A stretch of 64,000 nt of DNA from JAPLIS01 sp963719415 (GCA_963719415.1 OY970383.1:1178001-1242000); one strand, 5' to 3'; shown: positions 35,511 through 44,110, counted from the stretch's first letter. The notes: generated by a model not told the origin, from the letters alone. Numbers and translations: made by a program.

Positions 35511-36023
35511 ATGTCTGTTATACGTTATCTTTTCGGGTTATCGGTTTTGATTTCATGTGCACCATTATTGGGTATTGGTGCATCGACACGTAGCACTGAT
35601 TGTCGTGGTGGTGCCTTAATGGATCTTAAAGGACCTGCAGAAGAAGGATTTAGGGAAAGTTTTCAGGTAGTTGCAGAACCAATAAGGGGGCTATCATTTT
35701 TTGAAAGATTCATACAACGAAGAAAGAGTCCTGCAAGAAGCGTAGATTTTGACGGTCCTGGAGGTGGAGGAAGACCAATAGCTAGATTACATGTAGGGCT
35801 GGCAGGAGGAAAGGCGATTTGTACATTTAATCCATTATCGGGAGAAGGTTTTTTGGAACACAGTGAAGGAGATATGAGATTTGAAAATTGTAGACGTGGT
35901 GGAATACAAGCTTCAGGTAGTAATTCTAGGGCGGTTGCGGTAGGGGTCGGAGTCAGTTGTGTTCTAGGTGCTGTTGGCTTGTATCATTTATTTACAAAGT
36001 ATAATCGTAAAAATTGTTCATAA
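35511..36023 (+). CDS. Secreted membrane-anchored family protein P4
   Basis: The ATG at 35511 gives 170 residues with signal peptide VIRYLFGLSVLISCAPLLG. The middle shares with P2 the pattern FNPxxGxxxxxxxxGDxRFxNCxxGG (here FNPLSGEGFLEHSEGDMRFE). A C-terminal membrane segment (AVAVGVGVSCVLGAVGLYHL) with a basic tail (KYNRKNCS) ends it. There is no CTTPRGTIY repeat, coiled coil or PPxY motif. It appears to be a short version of the cluster architecture. Confidence 0.6.
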   Translation: MSVIRYLFGLSVLISCAPLLGIGASTRSTDCRGGALMDLKGPAEEGFRESFQVVAEPIRGLSFFERFIQRRKSPARSVDFDGPGGGGRPIARLHVGLAGGKAICTFNPLSGEGFLEHSEGDMRFENCRRGGIQASGSNSRAVAVGVGVSCVLGAVGLYHLFTKYNRKNCS

Positions 36024-36026
36024 AAT

Positions 36027-36090
36027 AACGTGAGTTCGCTGTAAGAAAACTATAAAAACCAGCTTTGATAGTACTTTTTTTACAGCGCAT
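36027..36090 (+). repeat. Dispersed AACGTGAGTTCG repeat, copy 2
   Basis: aacgtgagttcg (36027-36038) starts 4 bases after the P4 stop codon. It continues into an inverted repeat, cgctgtaa ... ttacagcg, that can fold back. The following aaaaaccagcttt-gatag tract resembles the copy at 38947 (aaaagcagcttgaatattag). Confidence 0.75.
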
Positions 36091-36098
36091 TAAAAATT

Positions 36099-36140
36099 TT
36101 TTATAGGCTATGGTTCCCTCGGGGGCCATAGCCTATAAAA
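36099..36140 (+). terminator. Terminator hairpin after P4
   Basis: Arms 36099-36113 (ttttataggctatgg) and 36126-36140 form a perfect 15-bp stem, extended by a GC-rich loop region. Confidence 0.8.
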
Positions 36141-36142
36141 CT

Positions 36143-36305
36143 TTAATTAGTGTTTTAAGCTGGTGGGTCTATAATAATAGTTTTTTGTGGAAGATTGATA
36201 ATTTGTTACTTTTGAAAAAGCAAGAACAATTGTGTAAAGCGTTATAAAATGGTATTATTTTTCTGTTATATATTTTTAATGCAGTGTTATAGTAGTAGGT
36301 CTTTT
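36143..36305 (+). repeat. Duplicated leader, second copy, before P5
   Basis: This is the second copy of the 35352-35510 leader, ending in ggtctttt before the P5 ATG. It shows that P4 and P5 arose, or exchanged promoters, by a local duplication. Confidence 0.85.
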
Positions 36306-37244
36306 ATGAAAATTGTACGTCGTTTTTTAGCGTTATCTATTTTGATTTCATGTGCACCGTTAATGGGTATGAATTTAACTGGACTTTTTGTAGTACCAGG
36401 TCGAATAAGTCAAAATCTAGAAGAACTAGCCTGGCTAGAAAAAGCTATTAAAAAAGGTTCTATGTCAGTCGAAAAACTGCAATTGAAAAAAAAAGACATA
36501 GAGGCAACAAAAAAAGAACTACAACAACTAGAAGAAGAAAAAGAAAAACGAGAACGAGCATTTCAAGAATTACAAGAAGAAAACCTAAAACAACTAGAAG
36601 AATTGAAGCGCGCTAGTTGGAGGAGGTTCTTCTTTACTCGTTTATATTCTAGCGCTAGAGAAAGTGATGCACTAGAAGAAAGTTTATTTTTGCATCCTGA
36701 CTATTTTCGTACTGAGGCTGAAGCAGCTTTTAGACGTTTATCAAATTCGCCAGGAGCGATTTCACGGACTTTAATTTTTAAAGGGAATGCTTGGAAAGTT
36801 CGAGAATGGTTATGGAAAACAATAAGTTGTACAACGCCCAAAGGAACAATATATACGCTGGATTGTGAAAGTAACCTGGTGAAATGTGTAAACAAGCATG
36901 GAATAGAAATTTATAAGGAGGGGATTGGAGAGAATGGTAACTATACGATTCCTCCAGAAAGGTTGGTAGAGGGGCTTTTTTTGCAGTTAGAAGGCTTACG
37001 GCCACTAATTGAACACGGACCTCGTCAAAGACTTGAGCGTGAAGCAGGAGCTCGGGCTGAACGAGCAGAAGAGAGGAACCGAGAAGAGTTATTGCCACCA
37101 CCATATGATGAAGCAATAGTCTTTGCTGATGGCTTTTCGTCTAACTTGAGACTAAAGCTAGGTAAAAATATACTTTTATTGAGTTTAGCAATGGGCATTG
37201 CTTTCACTATAGGGAGGCTTTCTGCTTCTAGAAGATCCAACTAG
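36306..37244 (+). CDS. Secreted PPPY membrane-anchored protein P5
   Basis: The ATG at 36306 gives 312 residues. Signal peptide MKIVRRFLALSILISCAPLM is followed by a Lys/Glu-rich coiled coil (residues about 45-105). Then come a helical region and two family repeats: NAWKVREWLWKTISCTTPKG with TIYTLD, then LVKCVNKHGIEIYKEG. After a charged helix there is ELLPPPYDEA (PPPY at 264-267) and a C-terminal membrane segment (NILLLSLAMGIAFTIG) with an Arg-containing tail. The architecture matches P3 without the PPM repeat. PPxY is a ligand for eukaryotic WW domains, so a host role is possible but unproven. Confidence 0.7.
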   Translation: MKIVRRFLALSILISCAPLMGMNLTGLFVVPGRISQNLEELAWLEKAIKKGSMSVEKLQLKKKDIEATKKELQQLEEEKEKRERAFQELQEENLKQLEELKRASWRRFFFTRLYSSARESDALEESLFLHPDYFRTEAEAAFRRLSNSPGAISRTLIFKGNAWKVREWLWKTISCTTPKGTIYTLDCESNLVKCVNKHGIEIYKEGIGENGNYTIPPERLVEGLFLQLEGLRPLIEHGPRQRLEREAGARAERAEERNREELLPPPYDEAIVFADGFSSNLRLKLGKNILLLSLAMGIAFTIGRLSASRRSN

Positions 37245-37360
37245 AAAACTTAATTGATTGGGATTAGGTAATTGAGCGTAGGCGGTTGATAAAAAATAAG
37301 ATATTTGTTATCTTGTACATAGGTCTATTTGAATTTTTTTAAAATAGAGGTGAGGATAAT

Positions 37361-38920
37361 ATGAAGCTAATATGGAGTATTAACTATAGATTTTTCTCTC
37401 TAGGGAGTCTATTTTTTTTACCTATTTTTTTATTTAGCTCAGTTTTGCAGGCTGAAAATTCCTTTTTTATTAAAAAAGAGGGGGGTGTGGTATTTCCCAA
37501 AGGTTTTATTAAAGGGACTGCAGGTTCAACTTATCAGAATGGTGGGCATAAGCATTGGGATAGTCTTGGCTATACACCTGAAAGTAATTGGACTATGTTT
37601 GAAAATAGGTCTGATTTTAGGTTTATTATCAATAGAGATCGTCAAGGCGGGCCATCGTTTACCTTTAAAAAATCGCCTCCTATTGATCGGGGAGAAAAGG
37701 TAGGGATAGCTGCTGATGGCTGGAATCGGATGTTTGATGATATAGCATTAATCAAACAGCTTGGCTGTACAGGTCATCGTTTTGAGATGCCTTGGACAGA
37801 CCTTAATCCAGAATTGGGTCTTTTTAATGAAGAAGCATTCGCTTTTTTTGATGCTTATATAGATGCACTCATAGAAAATGGTATTGAGCCTATAGTGACG
37901 CTTTATCACTGGGTTCACCCAGCTTGGTTTGAAAAATTAGGAGCATGGGAGCATAAAGAGAATATTGCCCACTTTGTTCGCTATTGCAAAGAAGTTTTTA
38001 GACGTTTTGGACACAAAGTAACGTATTGGTGCACTATTAATGAGCCGACAGTGATGAGTGCGTGTGGATATATTTTAGGTTCACATTCGCCAGGAAAAAA
38101 AGATTTTGCTTCAATGTCGCGTCTTTTTTTGCCAACGTGCGCTCTTTCCTATGTGCCACATAATTATGATTTGGCAGCAGAGGTGCTAGCCAATCTTTTT
38201 AGAGCGCATATAGACGTTTATGAAGCGTTAAAGCATATGCCTCATGGCAAAAAAGCGCAGATCGGTATTATTCATCAGAAAGTTAAGTTTCATCCAAAAA
38301 TAAGAGATGAATTTGGCTTTGCTACTATCAATAGAGTAAGTTATCTTGTTGCTGAACAGTTTAATAAGAATTTTGCCCATGAAACGTTTATGAATTTTTT
38401 TAAAACTGGTTATTTTACGTATACTATCCCTGGTAAAAAAGCATTCCAATATGTGGATACACGTGCACCCAGGAGCTTAGATTTTATTGGGCTGAATGTG
38501 TATTCAGATGTGTATGTAGGGCCAGCTCCGGGAACTAAAGATGATACCGAAGTTATGACTGATATGATGAATTGGGCAATGCGACCAAGCGATATGTATG
38601 ATGCAATTAAAGAAGTTGGGACGGTTTTGAAAGTTCCTATGTTTATTACTGAAAATGGCGTTTGTGATGCCAAGGATGACCGCAGAGAACGGTGGATTAT
38701 TGGGTATGCTAATGCAGTTGAAAAGGCGATCAGCGATGGCTGTGCGGTGATTGGATATTGTTATTGGTCTCTTCTTGATAATTATGAGTGGAACATGGGG
38801 CATAATAAAAAATTTGGTTTGTACCAAGTTGATACATTATCTGATGACCCAGCTAAAAAAACGAGAATTTTACGTTCAGGTTCATATGTTTATAGAGATT
38901 ATGTTAAAGTAAGTAATTAA
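37361..38920 (+). CDS. Secreted family 1 beta-glycosidase
   Basis: This 519-residue protein has a signal peptide (FFLPIFLFSSVLQA). A full GH1 barrel follows: TLYHWVHPAWFEKLGAWEH, the acid/base glutamate in CTINEPTV, the nucleophile glutamate in MFITENGVCD, and the aglycone-site YWSLLDNYEWNMG. All catalytic residues seen are intact, so it should hydrolyse beta-glucosides or related sugars, probably in the periplasm or outside. It stands alone, with no sugar transporter or regulator adjacent. Confidence 0.92.
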   Translation: MKLIWSINYRFFSLGSLFFLPIFLFSSVLQAENSFFIKKEGGVVFPKGFIKGTAGSTYQNGGHKHWDSLGYTPESNWTMFENRSDFRFIINRDRQGGPSFTFKKSPPIDRGEKVGIAADGWNRMFDDIALIKQLGCTGHRFEMPWTDLNPELGLFNEEAFAFFDAYIDALIENGIEPIVTLYHWVHPAWFEKLGAWEHKENIAHFVRYCKEVFRRFGHKVTYWCTINEPTVMSACGYILGSHSPGKKDFASMSRLFLPTCALSYVPHNYDLAAEVLANLFRAHIDVYEALKHMPHGKKAQIGIIHQKVKFHPKIRDEFGFATINRVSYLVAEQFNKNFAHETFMNFFKTGYFTYTIPGKKAFQYVDTRAPRSLDFIGLNVYSDVYVGPAPGTKDDTEVMTDMMNWAMRPSDMYDAIKEVGTVLKVPMFITENGVCDAKDDRRERWIIGYANAVEKAISDGCAVIGYCYWSLLDNYEWNMGHNKKFGLYQVDTLSDDPAKKTRILRSGSYVYRDYVKVSN

Positions 38921-39278
38921 GTTTATAGGTGGCAGAATAGTAAAGTAACGTGAGTTCGACGTAAGAAGATGGTAAAAGCAGCTTGAATATTAGTTTTACC
39001 GTGTACTAAAACTTTCCATCTGTGGCTTCGAAGAGACCAAAAATAAATCTAGTCTACTTTGCCAAAAAATCTTCATGTATAAAAAATCATAGAAAGCTGA
39101 TCGCTTAGATAGAGGTCGACTTAGCTAAAAATATGCAGTTTTGCAAATTTGTAGTTATTGTTGTTAAAATGTGTATAATTATATTTCAGAATTATATTTC
39201 AGAATTAGCGTATAATAATTGACTGCTTTTTGTCGCGTCTTGTTATGAGAAAAAAATCGTATAAATAGGGTAAAAAAT
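38921..39278. other. Intergenic region with dispersed repeat copy 3
   Basis: No gene is present. The AACGTGAGTTCG repeat lies at 38947-38958, followed by gacgtaagaagatgg and a partly self-complementary stretch (gatgg ... ccatc) to about 39022. Near 39093, gctgatcgcttagatagag resembles gctgagcgcttagatcgag at about 40050 and the reverse of the right half of the copy at 20341. At 39178-39203 the 13-mer attatatttcaga is doubled. Confidence 0.7.
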
Positions 39279-39974
39279 ATGGAATCATTGAAATTGTTGT
39301 TGAAATTGTCATTTATATTTTTATTTGCTAGTACTGTTGTACAATCAAGCTTTGCTGCAAACAGGCTTGCGGTCTCGGGGCATGGAAAAGATCCTGAATG
39401 CCGCCGCCGCAGGCCAGGCTTAGAGATGGATTCTGATGAAGCCGCCCGGGCAGATTTTATAAAAAAATATCTCAAGGGAAAGCTATCTAGTGTAGCAGAA
39501 GCAATGAGTGCAACGAGACAAGGTTTGAACTTATTAGAAATTCTAACGAATAGGGGAAAAGAAGAGTTACAATTTTTTCGAGGCCAAAAGGTAGATATTT
39601 TAATAAAAGCACCTTATTTATTGCCTAAATCATTATCTGAAGAATTTTTTCTTAAGTATGAAGGTCAAACATTCAACGATGAAAATGTTGCAGAAATTTA
39701 TAAAAATTTGGTTTGGGATAAGACATTCAAAAATCAAGTTAACAGATATATAAAAACAAGGGAAAACTTAAAAGGTTTATATAGAAATGAAAGCTTGCTC
39801 GAAGAGCTATTAGTAGGTTTGCAACAACAACAAAATTCACAACCAGAAAAAGAAGCAGAAATAAGAGAGTGGTTGGTGGAAAGTCTATACGGACAACGAA
39901 AGACTCAAGATGAGCAAGATGAAAAAGAGTTAGAAAAACTTTCTTCAGCAGAAGAAAGGAAAGATCAAAATTAA
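39279..39974 (+). CDS. Secreted helical protein, unknown
   Basis: This 231-residue protein has signal peptide SLKLLLKLSFIFLFASTVV, ending near SSFAANR. The mature protein is mostly helical and charged: DSDEAARADFIKKYLKGKL, then YLLPKSLSEEFFLKYEGQTF, then an E/Q/K-rich C-terminus that is probably a coiled coil or disordered. A CRRRR cluster lies near residue 40. No family is recognised. Confidence 0.55.
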   Translation: MESLKLLLKLSFIFLFASTVVQSSFAANRLAVSGHGKDPECRRRRPGLEMDSDEAARADFIKKYLKGKLSSVAEAMSATRQGLNLLEILTNRGKEELQFFRGQKVDILIKAPYLLPKSLSEEFFLKYEGQTFNDENVAEIYKNLVWDKTFKNQVNRYIKTRENLKGLYRNESLLEELLVGLQQQQNSQPEKEAEIREWLVESLYGQRKTQDEQDEKELEKLSSAEERKDQN

Positions 39975-40075
39975 AAGAGTGTGAGCTCTTTATCCGGTAA
40001 TGCATATGAGATGGACCTAAAAAATTTGCAAGAAAAGCGGTAGAGTGCTGAGCGCTTAGATCGAGTTTGTATTAT

Positions 40076-40642
40076 TTACGCTTTATGCTGTAGCGTATTA
40101 AAAGATAGCGAAAGTTTTTGTGTATTAATCGATTGTTTAAATTCTTCAGGTAAATTCATATCAGCTATGCTAAACGAACCTGTTTTTACGCTTTCTTCTT
40201 GATCTACCGGGATTGTTAAAACAAGAAAAAAAGTGTTAACCGCTTGGAGCCAACAGTGACGATCAAAGGGGAATGTCAGCGTTTGTGTTTTTTTATTCCA
40301 AATACCGTCAGAGATGAAAAAATCTTGAATAGGATAGAATGTCCTTTCAAAGTTTTTTTCGTATAATGAGCCGGTTAGTTTTTCAAGATGAGGCCCGAAC
40401 CACTGAAGAGTGATTTGTGAAAGACGAATATAATCTTTGATTTTTTTTTTAAACGTTATGCTGCCTGCTAAAATCCATTTGCCACCAAAATGCGCGATGC
40501 GATCTTGATCATTTTCTAAATTTTCCCATTTTGGTTCAAGTATTATTTTAAAATTATTATCGTCGATAGCGCTTGAAATATAGGCTGTAAAAGGAGTGAT
40601 TATTATAGAAAGTAATACAAAAATAAGTCTATTTTTTTTCAT
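40076..40642 (-). CDS. Secreted beta-rich protein, unknown
   Basis: This 188-residue protein has a signal peptide (LIFVLLSIIITPFTAYISSA). The mature part alternates strands (FKIILEPKWENL, WILAGSITFKKKI, LSQITLQWFGPHLEKLTGSL) and ends LSLSFNTLQ. It probably folds as a beta-sandwich. No family is recognised. It lies 150 bases downstream of the TonB-like gene on the same strand and may be transcribed with it. Confidence 0.6.
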   Translation of the reverse strand: MKKNRLIFVLLSIIITPFTAYISSAIDDNNFKIILEPKWENLENDQDRIAHFGGKWILAGSITFKKKIKDYIRLSQITLQWFGPHLEKLTGSLYEKNFERTFYPIQDFFISDGIWNKKTQTLTFPFDRHCWLQAVNTFFLVLTIPVDQEESVKTGSFSIADMNLPEEFKQSINTQKLSLSFNTLQHKA

Positions 40643-40792
40643 GACTATTCCTGCTTATTGTGCTGTTATGGTCCTGTTATGGCCTACGTGCTTAAGACAT
40701 ACTTTTTTATTTTTTTGCTTTTCTATGATAGTTGATTATACGGTATCATAAAAGGTGGGCAAACAGAAAGTATTTACGTGATTTGGCGATAA

Positions 40793-41899
40793 TTATCGAC
40801 GTCTGGGCAAGAACTGCCTACTCGAGTGGGAGTTGTTGCTAGGAGTAGGGACTATTTCATAGGACATAGTCAAAGTTTTTTTGTTTAAGTAAGACGGTAT
40901 CGGGGGAAAAGACTTTCCGGCGTCTTTAAAGACATGTATGAAAAAGGCATCAATCTCCCTATCTCTAGAAGAAGTGACGAGTTGTATGCTTTGAGGAAAG
41001 CCATTAGCGCCAATCGTGAGCATAATTCTTGGATTAGTAGAAAAATTTTGGTTTGCATTGGGGTATTCTTTATTAAGCATTCTCATACTTTGAAGGATGC
41101 AGCCGCTTATTCTTTCCATATATCGTTCTTGTTTTAATTGTTCTGCCGTGGGTGGTCCATCATGATTACCGCGAATAGAAAGCCTGCTATCTCCCGTCTG
41201 ATCGCAGCCATACCCCATTAAAGTTTTTGCAAGTTTTGCTAGGTCTGCGCGAACCGCTTGCATTTTTTTGGCTTGTAATTCTTTTTGAGCAGCAATTTTT
41301 TGCTCTTTTGTTGGTGTTGTGGGCATTAATGGTTTTTGCATAGCCGGCACAGAATTTAAAATTTTTGTAATAGGTGCTTTTTCTTGCGTAGTTTCTGCGG
41401 CTTGAACAGTTTCTGTAGTATCGACCTTTGTTGGTGTTTGGGCTATAGTTTTTGTGGGATGTGGAAGCATGTTTGTTTGCACAGGCGTTTGGCTGGTGGT
41501 TTCTGTTTCATGTGCAGGCACATCGCTTAAACTTGTGCTTTCTTGGCTGGAACTTAAAGTTTTTGGTATGATATTTAAATTTTCTGTATTATCTAGATTT
41601 TCTGTATTATCTAAAATTTCTTGTGTGTTATGTATGGTTTCTGAAATAGGATTATTTATGAGTGCTGGGTTTAATGGAGCATGTCTTGTAGCCCATTCTT
41701 CTTGCTTTTCTGGGAGAATAACAATCTCGGCTTCAGAACGATGAGCTTGGGATTCGGATTTTTCTGAATCAAATCTGGCGTAGCGATGCACGAAAATAAA
41801 AATAAGTATGCAGAGATGCAATATAATCGAGATAACTATGCTAACGATTTTATTGCGATGAGGGGAGATGGTTCTTTCCATAGTACCCATTTTTTTCAT
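40793..41899 (-). CDS. TonB/TolA-like envelope protein
   Basis: This 368-residue protein has a single N-terminal membrane anchor (IVSIVISIILHLCILIFIFV). A long Pro/Thr/Glu-rich periplasmic spacer with repeats (ILDNTENLDNTENLN) follows. A C-terminal domain resembles a TonB C-terminal fold (IMLTIGANGFPQSIQLVTSS). TonB couples the proton gradient to outer-membrane transport, and TolA-like proteins support envelope integrity; the sequence does not separate the two. No exbB, exbD, tolQ or tolR is in the window. The start could also be the internal Met at residue 7. Confidence 0.7.
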   Translation of the reverse strand: MKKMGTMERTISPHRNKIVSIVISIILHLCILIFIFVHRYARFDSEKSESQAHRSEAEIVILPEKQEEWATRHAPLNPALINNPISETIHNTQEILDNTENLDNTENLNIIPKTLSSSQESTSLSDVPAHETETTSQTPVQTNMLPHPTKTIAQTPTKVDTTETVQAAETTQEKAPITKILNSVPAMQKPLMPTTPTKEQKIAAQKELQAKKMQAVRADLAKLAKTLMGYGCDQTGDSRLSIRGNHDGPPTAEQLKQERYMERISGCILQSMRMLNKEYPNANQNFSTNPRIMLTIGANGFPQSIQLVTSSRDREIDAFFIHVFKDAGKSFPPIPSYLNKKTLTMSYEIVPTPSNNSHSSRQFLPRRR

Positions 41900-41991
41900 G
41901 TGTTTAATTGATGTCTTGCTTCTAGACTTATTATTATTCTATAATAACTTATTTTTATTTGTGATATAAAGCAAGTTTGTTTTTTATGTAT

Positions 41992-43017
41992 TTAACTCGA
42001 TTGATTTAATATAAAGGCTGTGTCAGATTTTTTGACAATTGACCAGGTTGGCATTATTTGATGAGATTTATTTTGGGATTTGTTTTGGAATTGTGTAAGA
42101 GGGTGCGTAAGAGGTTGTACAAGAAAGTGTTCAATTTCTGCTAAAAAGCGTTCAGTGGGGGTAAAGGATACGTTAGCCTTGATAAGCCAGAAAAGAATAA
42201 GGCGATAGCGCATAAAAGGGTCTTGTTTAAATAGAAGCGTGCGAGATAGTATAATCAAGCCATTTTTTTCGTGAGCTATTTGATTAAATAATGTTTCTGT
42301 TAAGCGAGCAAGAAATTGGTCTGTTGTTTGAAGATGTTTTATCGTTTTTTGGAAGTTTAGTTCAAAGCGTTTATCGCATTTGGTAAGCACGGGAAGGAGC
42401 TCGTGTCGAATGCGATTGCGTAAAAAAGTAACATCGGCATTGCTCTGATCTGTGCAATAAGAGATAGCGTTATTATGTAAATAGTCAAGAATGTCGCTTT
42501 TTTTCGTTTCAAGAAGAGGTCGGATATACCATTTATTTTTAGGATATATTGAAGCAAGTCCTGTTGGCGTGGTGCCGCGCAGAAGTCGAATAAAGAATGT
42601 CTCTTGTTGGTCGTTAGCGTGATGGGCAAGAGCGACGAGATCAGCATTATATTCGTTTTTAATTTGTTTAAAAAAATAGCGTCTCATGCGACGTGCGTAT
42701 TCTTCTTTTGAACCATTATATTTAGGTGTATACTCTGTCAGTTCTGATATTTTTTTTATAATAATGGGTATATCAAAATGAGTGCAGACTTGTTTGCAAA
42801 AAAGAGCTTCTTGCTCGGATTCTATGCGCCATTCATGATTCAAGTGTGCAGCAATAAGTCTGAGATTATACTGCTTTTGTAAATTTTTAAGGAGATGCAG
42901 TAAAAAAACAGAGTCAGGACCACCAGAAAAACCGACTATTATCAGAGACCCGGATGGTAATAGTTCATGTTTTTGAATAAAGGAGATAATGCGTTTAATA
43001 AATGGATTAGAAAGCAT
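41992..43017 (-). CDS. tilS: TilS, tRNA(Ile)-lysidine synthase
   Basis: TilS converts C34 of the AUA-reading tRNA-Ile to lysidine. The 341-residue protein has the PP-loop motif IVGFSGGPDSVFLLHLL, AAHLNHEWR, and the tRNA-binding stretch LALAHHANDQQETFFIRLLR-like (here DLVALAHHANDQQETF) with RPLLETKKSDILDYL. It ends two bases before the next gene region on the same strand, downstream of the Rpn gene, so the two are probably co-transcribed. Confidence 0.92.
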   Translation of the reverse strand: MLSNPFIKRIISFIQKHELLPSGSLIIVGFSGGPDSVFLLHLLKNLQKQYNLRLIAAHLNHEWRIESEQEALFCKQVCTHFDIPIIIKKISELTEYTPKYNGSKEEYARRMRRYFFKQIKNEYNADLVALAHHANDQQETFFIRLLRGTTPTGLASIYPKNKWYIRPLLETKKSDILDYLHNNAISYCTDQSNADVTFLRNRIRHELLPVLTKCDKRFELNFQKTIKHLQTTDQFLARLTETLFNQIAHEKNGLIILSRTLLFKQDPFMRYRLILFWLIKANVSFTPTERFLAEIEHFLVQPLTHPLTQFQNKSQNKSHQIMPTWSIVKKSDTAFILNQSS

Positions 43018-43019
43018 AA

Positions 43020-44012
43020 TTATTTTTTTTCGCGCAGCTCGGTAATTTCTTTTTCTGTCAATCCGGTAAGGCGAACAATATCAGCAATGGTAAAAGATGC
43101 TAAAAGCATTTGTTTTGCTGTCATCAATAGAGCTTTTTTTGCGCCATGTTTTTCACCCTCGCGCAAACCCTCTTTTAAACCTTCTTTTATGCCTTCTTTT
43201 ATGCCTTCTTTTATGCCTTCTTTTATGCCTTCTTTTATGCCTTCTCGTAAGCCCTCTTTTATGCCTTCTCGCAAGCCTTCTTTTAAACCTTTTTGTTTTC
43301 CTTCTTTATTGGCTAGTCTTACTGCGCTTTGTTGATAGCTTATACGGATAGATGCTTCATCGTATTTATACAATGCTGCTTCTGACCAGGTCATTCGATC
43401 AGCAATACCACATGCTTCGATTAATTCTTGGCGATCTAAAGCTGCAGGAATCTGATCTCGTTTTTTAATCTCTTTCATGAAATATAGCCATTTGTCTTCA
43501 GTCGTTACCAATTCATGCTCTGTTTTGCGAAACTTTGGCAATTCAACAAAAGCAAAAGTAAGCTCTTCCAAGTCTCGCTCATGTGTTTTTCTATCTAAAA
43601 TTTCGTGAATTGATTTATAATTTTTTTTTTCTGGAAATAAAACAAAATTGACAATAGAAAGTACCACAACTGGCATAAGTTCAAGATATGGTTTTCCCTT
43701 GCCTAGTTGCATGCTATAGGTTTTGGCGCCATAATAAACTATTCGTTTGCCAAATTCTTCTGCGCGAGCTACTTGCATTTCAACAATATATTTAGTGCCG
43801 GCTTGATCAAGGCAAAAAACATCAAGAATATTGTCTTTTTTATCGGGTGTTTGTGGTAATTGTTCAGTATTTAAAAAGGTAATCGAAATAATTGTTTTAT
43901 TACCAGTAAGTTCTAACATTGAATTTAAAAAAGAAATAGTAATCGATTTATGCTCTTCTGACCCAAAAATTTTTTTGAATGCAACGTCGTTACACGGATT
44001 TAAAAAAATCAT
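43020..44012 (-). CDS. Rpn-family nuclease with EG tetrapeptide repeats
   Basis: This 330-residue protein starts MIFLNPCNDVAFKKIFGS, as in the copy at 12402. It contains NILDVFCLDQAGTKYIVEMQ with the Asp and E-x-Q of the PD-(D/E)XK core. Near the C-terminus is a run of about 13 tetrapeptides of the type KEGI/KEGL/REGI, encoded by a 12-bp repeat (about 43155-43290). The end (FTIADIVRLTGLTEKEITEL) looks like a small helix-turn-helix. It probably shares a transcript with tilS. Confidence 0.85.
   Translation of the reverse strand: MIFLNPCNDVAFKKIFGSEEHKSITISFLNSMLELTGNKTIISITFLNTEQLPQTPDKKDNILDVFCLDQAGTKYIVEMQVARAEEFGKRIVYYGAKTYSMQLGKGKPYLELMPVVVLSIVNFVLFPEKKNYKSIHEILDRKTHERDLEELTFAFVELPKFRKTEHELVTTEDKWLYFMKEIKKRDQIPAALDRQELIEACGIADRMTWSEAALYKYDEASIRISYQQSAVRLANKEGKQKGLKEGLREGIKEGLREGIKEGIKEGIKEGIKEGIKEGLKEGLREGEKHGAKKALLMTAKQMLLASFTIADIVRLTGLTEKEITELREKK
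43155..43290 (-). repeat. 12-bp tandem repeat in the Rpn gene
   Basis: The unit ttttatgccttc (+ strand) and close variants are repeated about eleven times. Being a multiple of three, it changes length without breaking the frame. Confidence 0.9.
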
Positions 44013-44024
44013 AGTTATTTCCTC

Positions 44025-44100
44025 ATAATTTTATCTATACACGATAATTTTATCTATACACGATAATTTTATCTATACACGATAATTTTATCTATACAGG
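44025..44100. repeat. 19-bp tandem repeat, four copies
   Basis: ataattttatctatacacg occurs at 44025-44043, 44044-44062, 44063-44081 and 44082-44100 (the last ends cagg). It lies directly upstream of the Rpn gene start and downstream of gyrB. There are no spacers, so it is not CRISPR. Confidence 0.95.
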
Positions 44101-44110
44101 TGATTACCGT

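Noticed and set aside
44025..44100. Possible CRISPR array
   Set aside because: Four 19-bp units stand directly next to each other with no unique spacers, and no cas genes are near.
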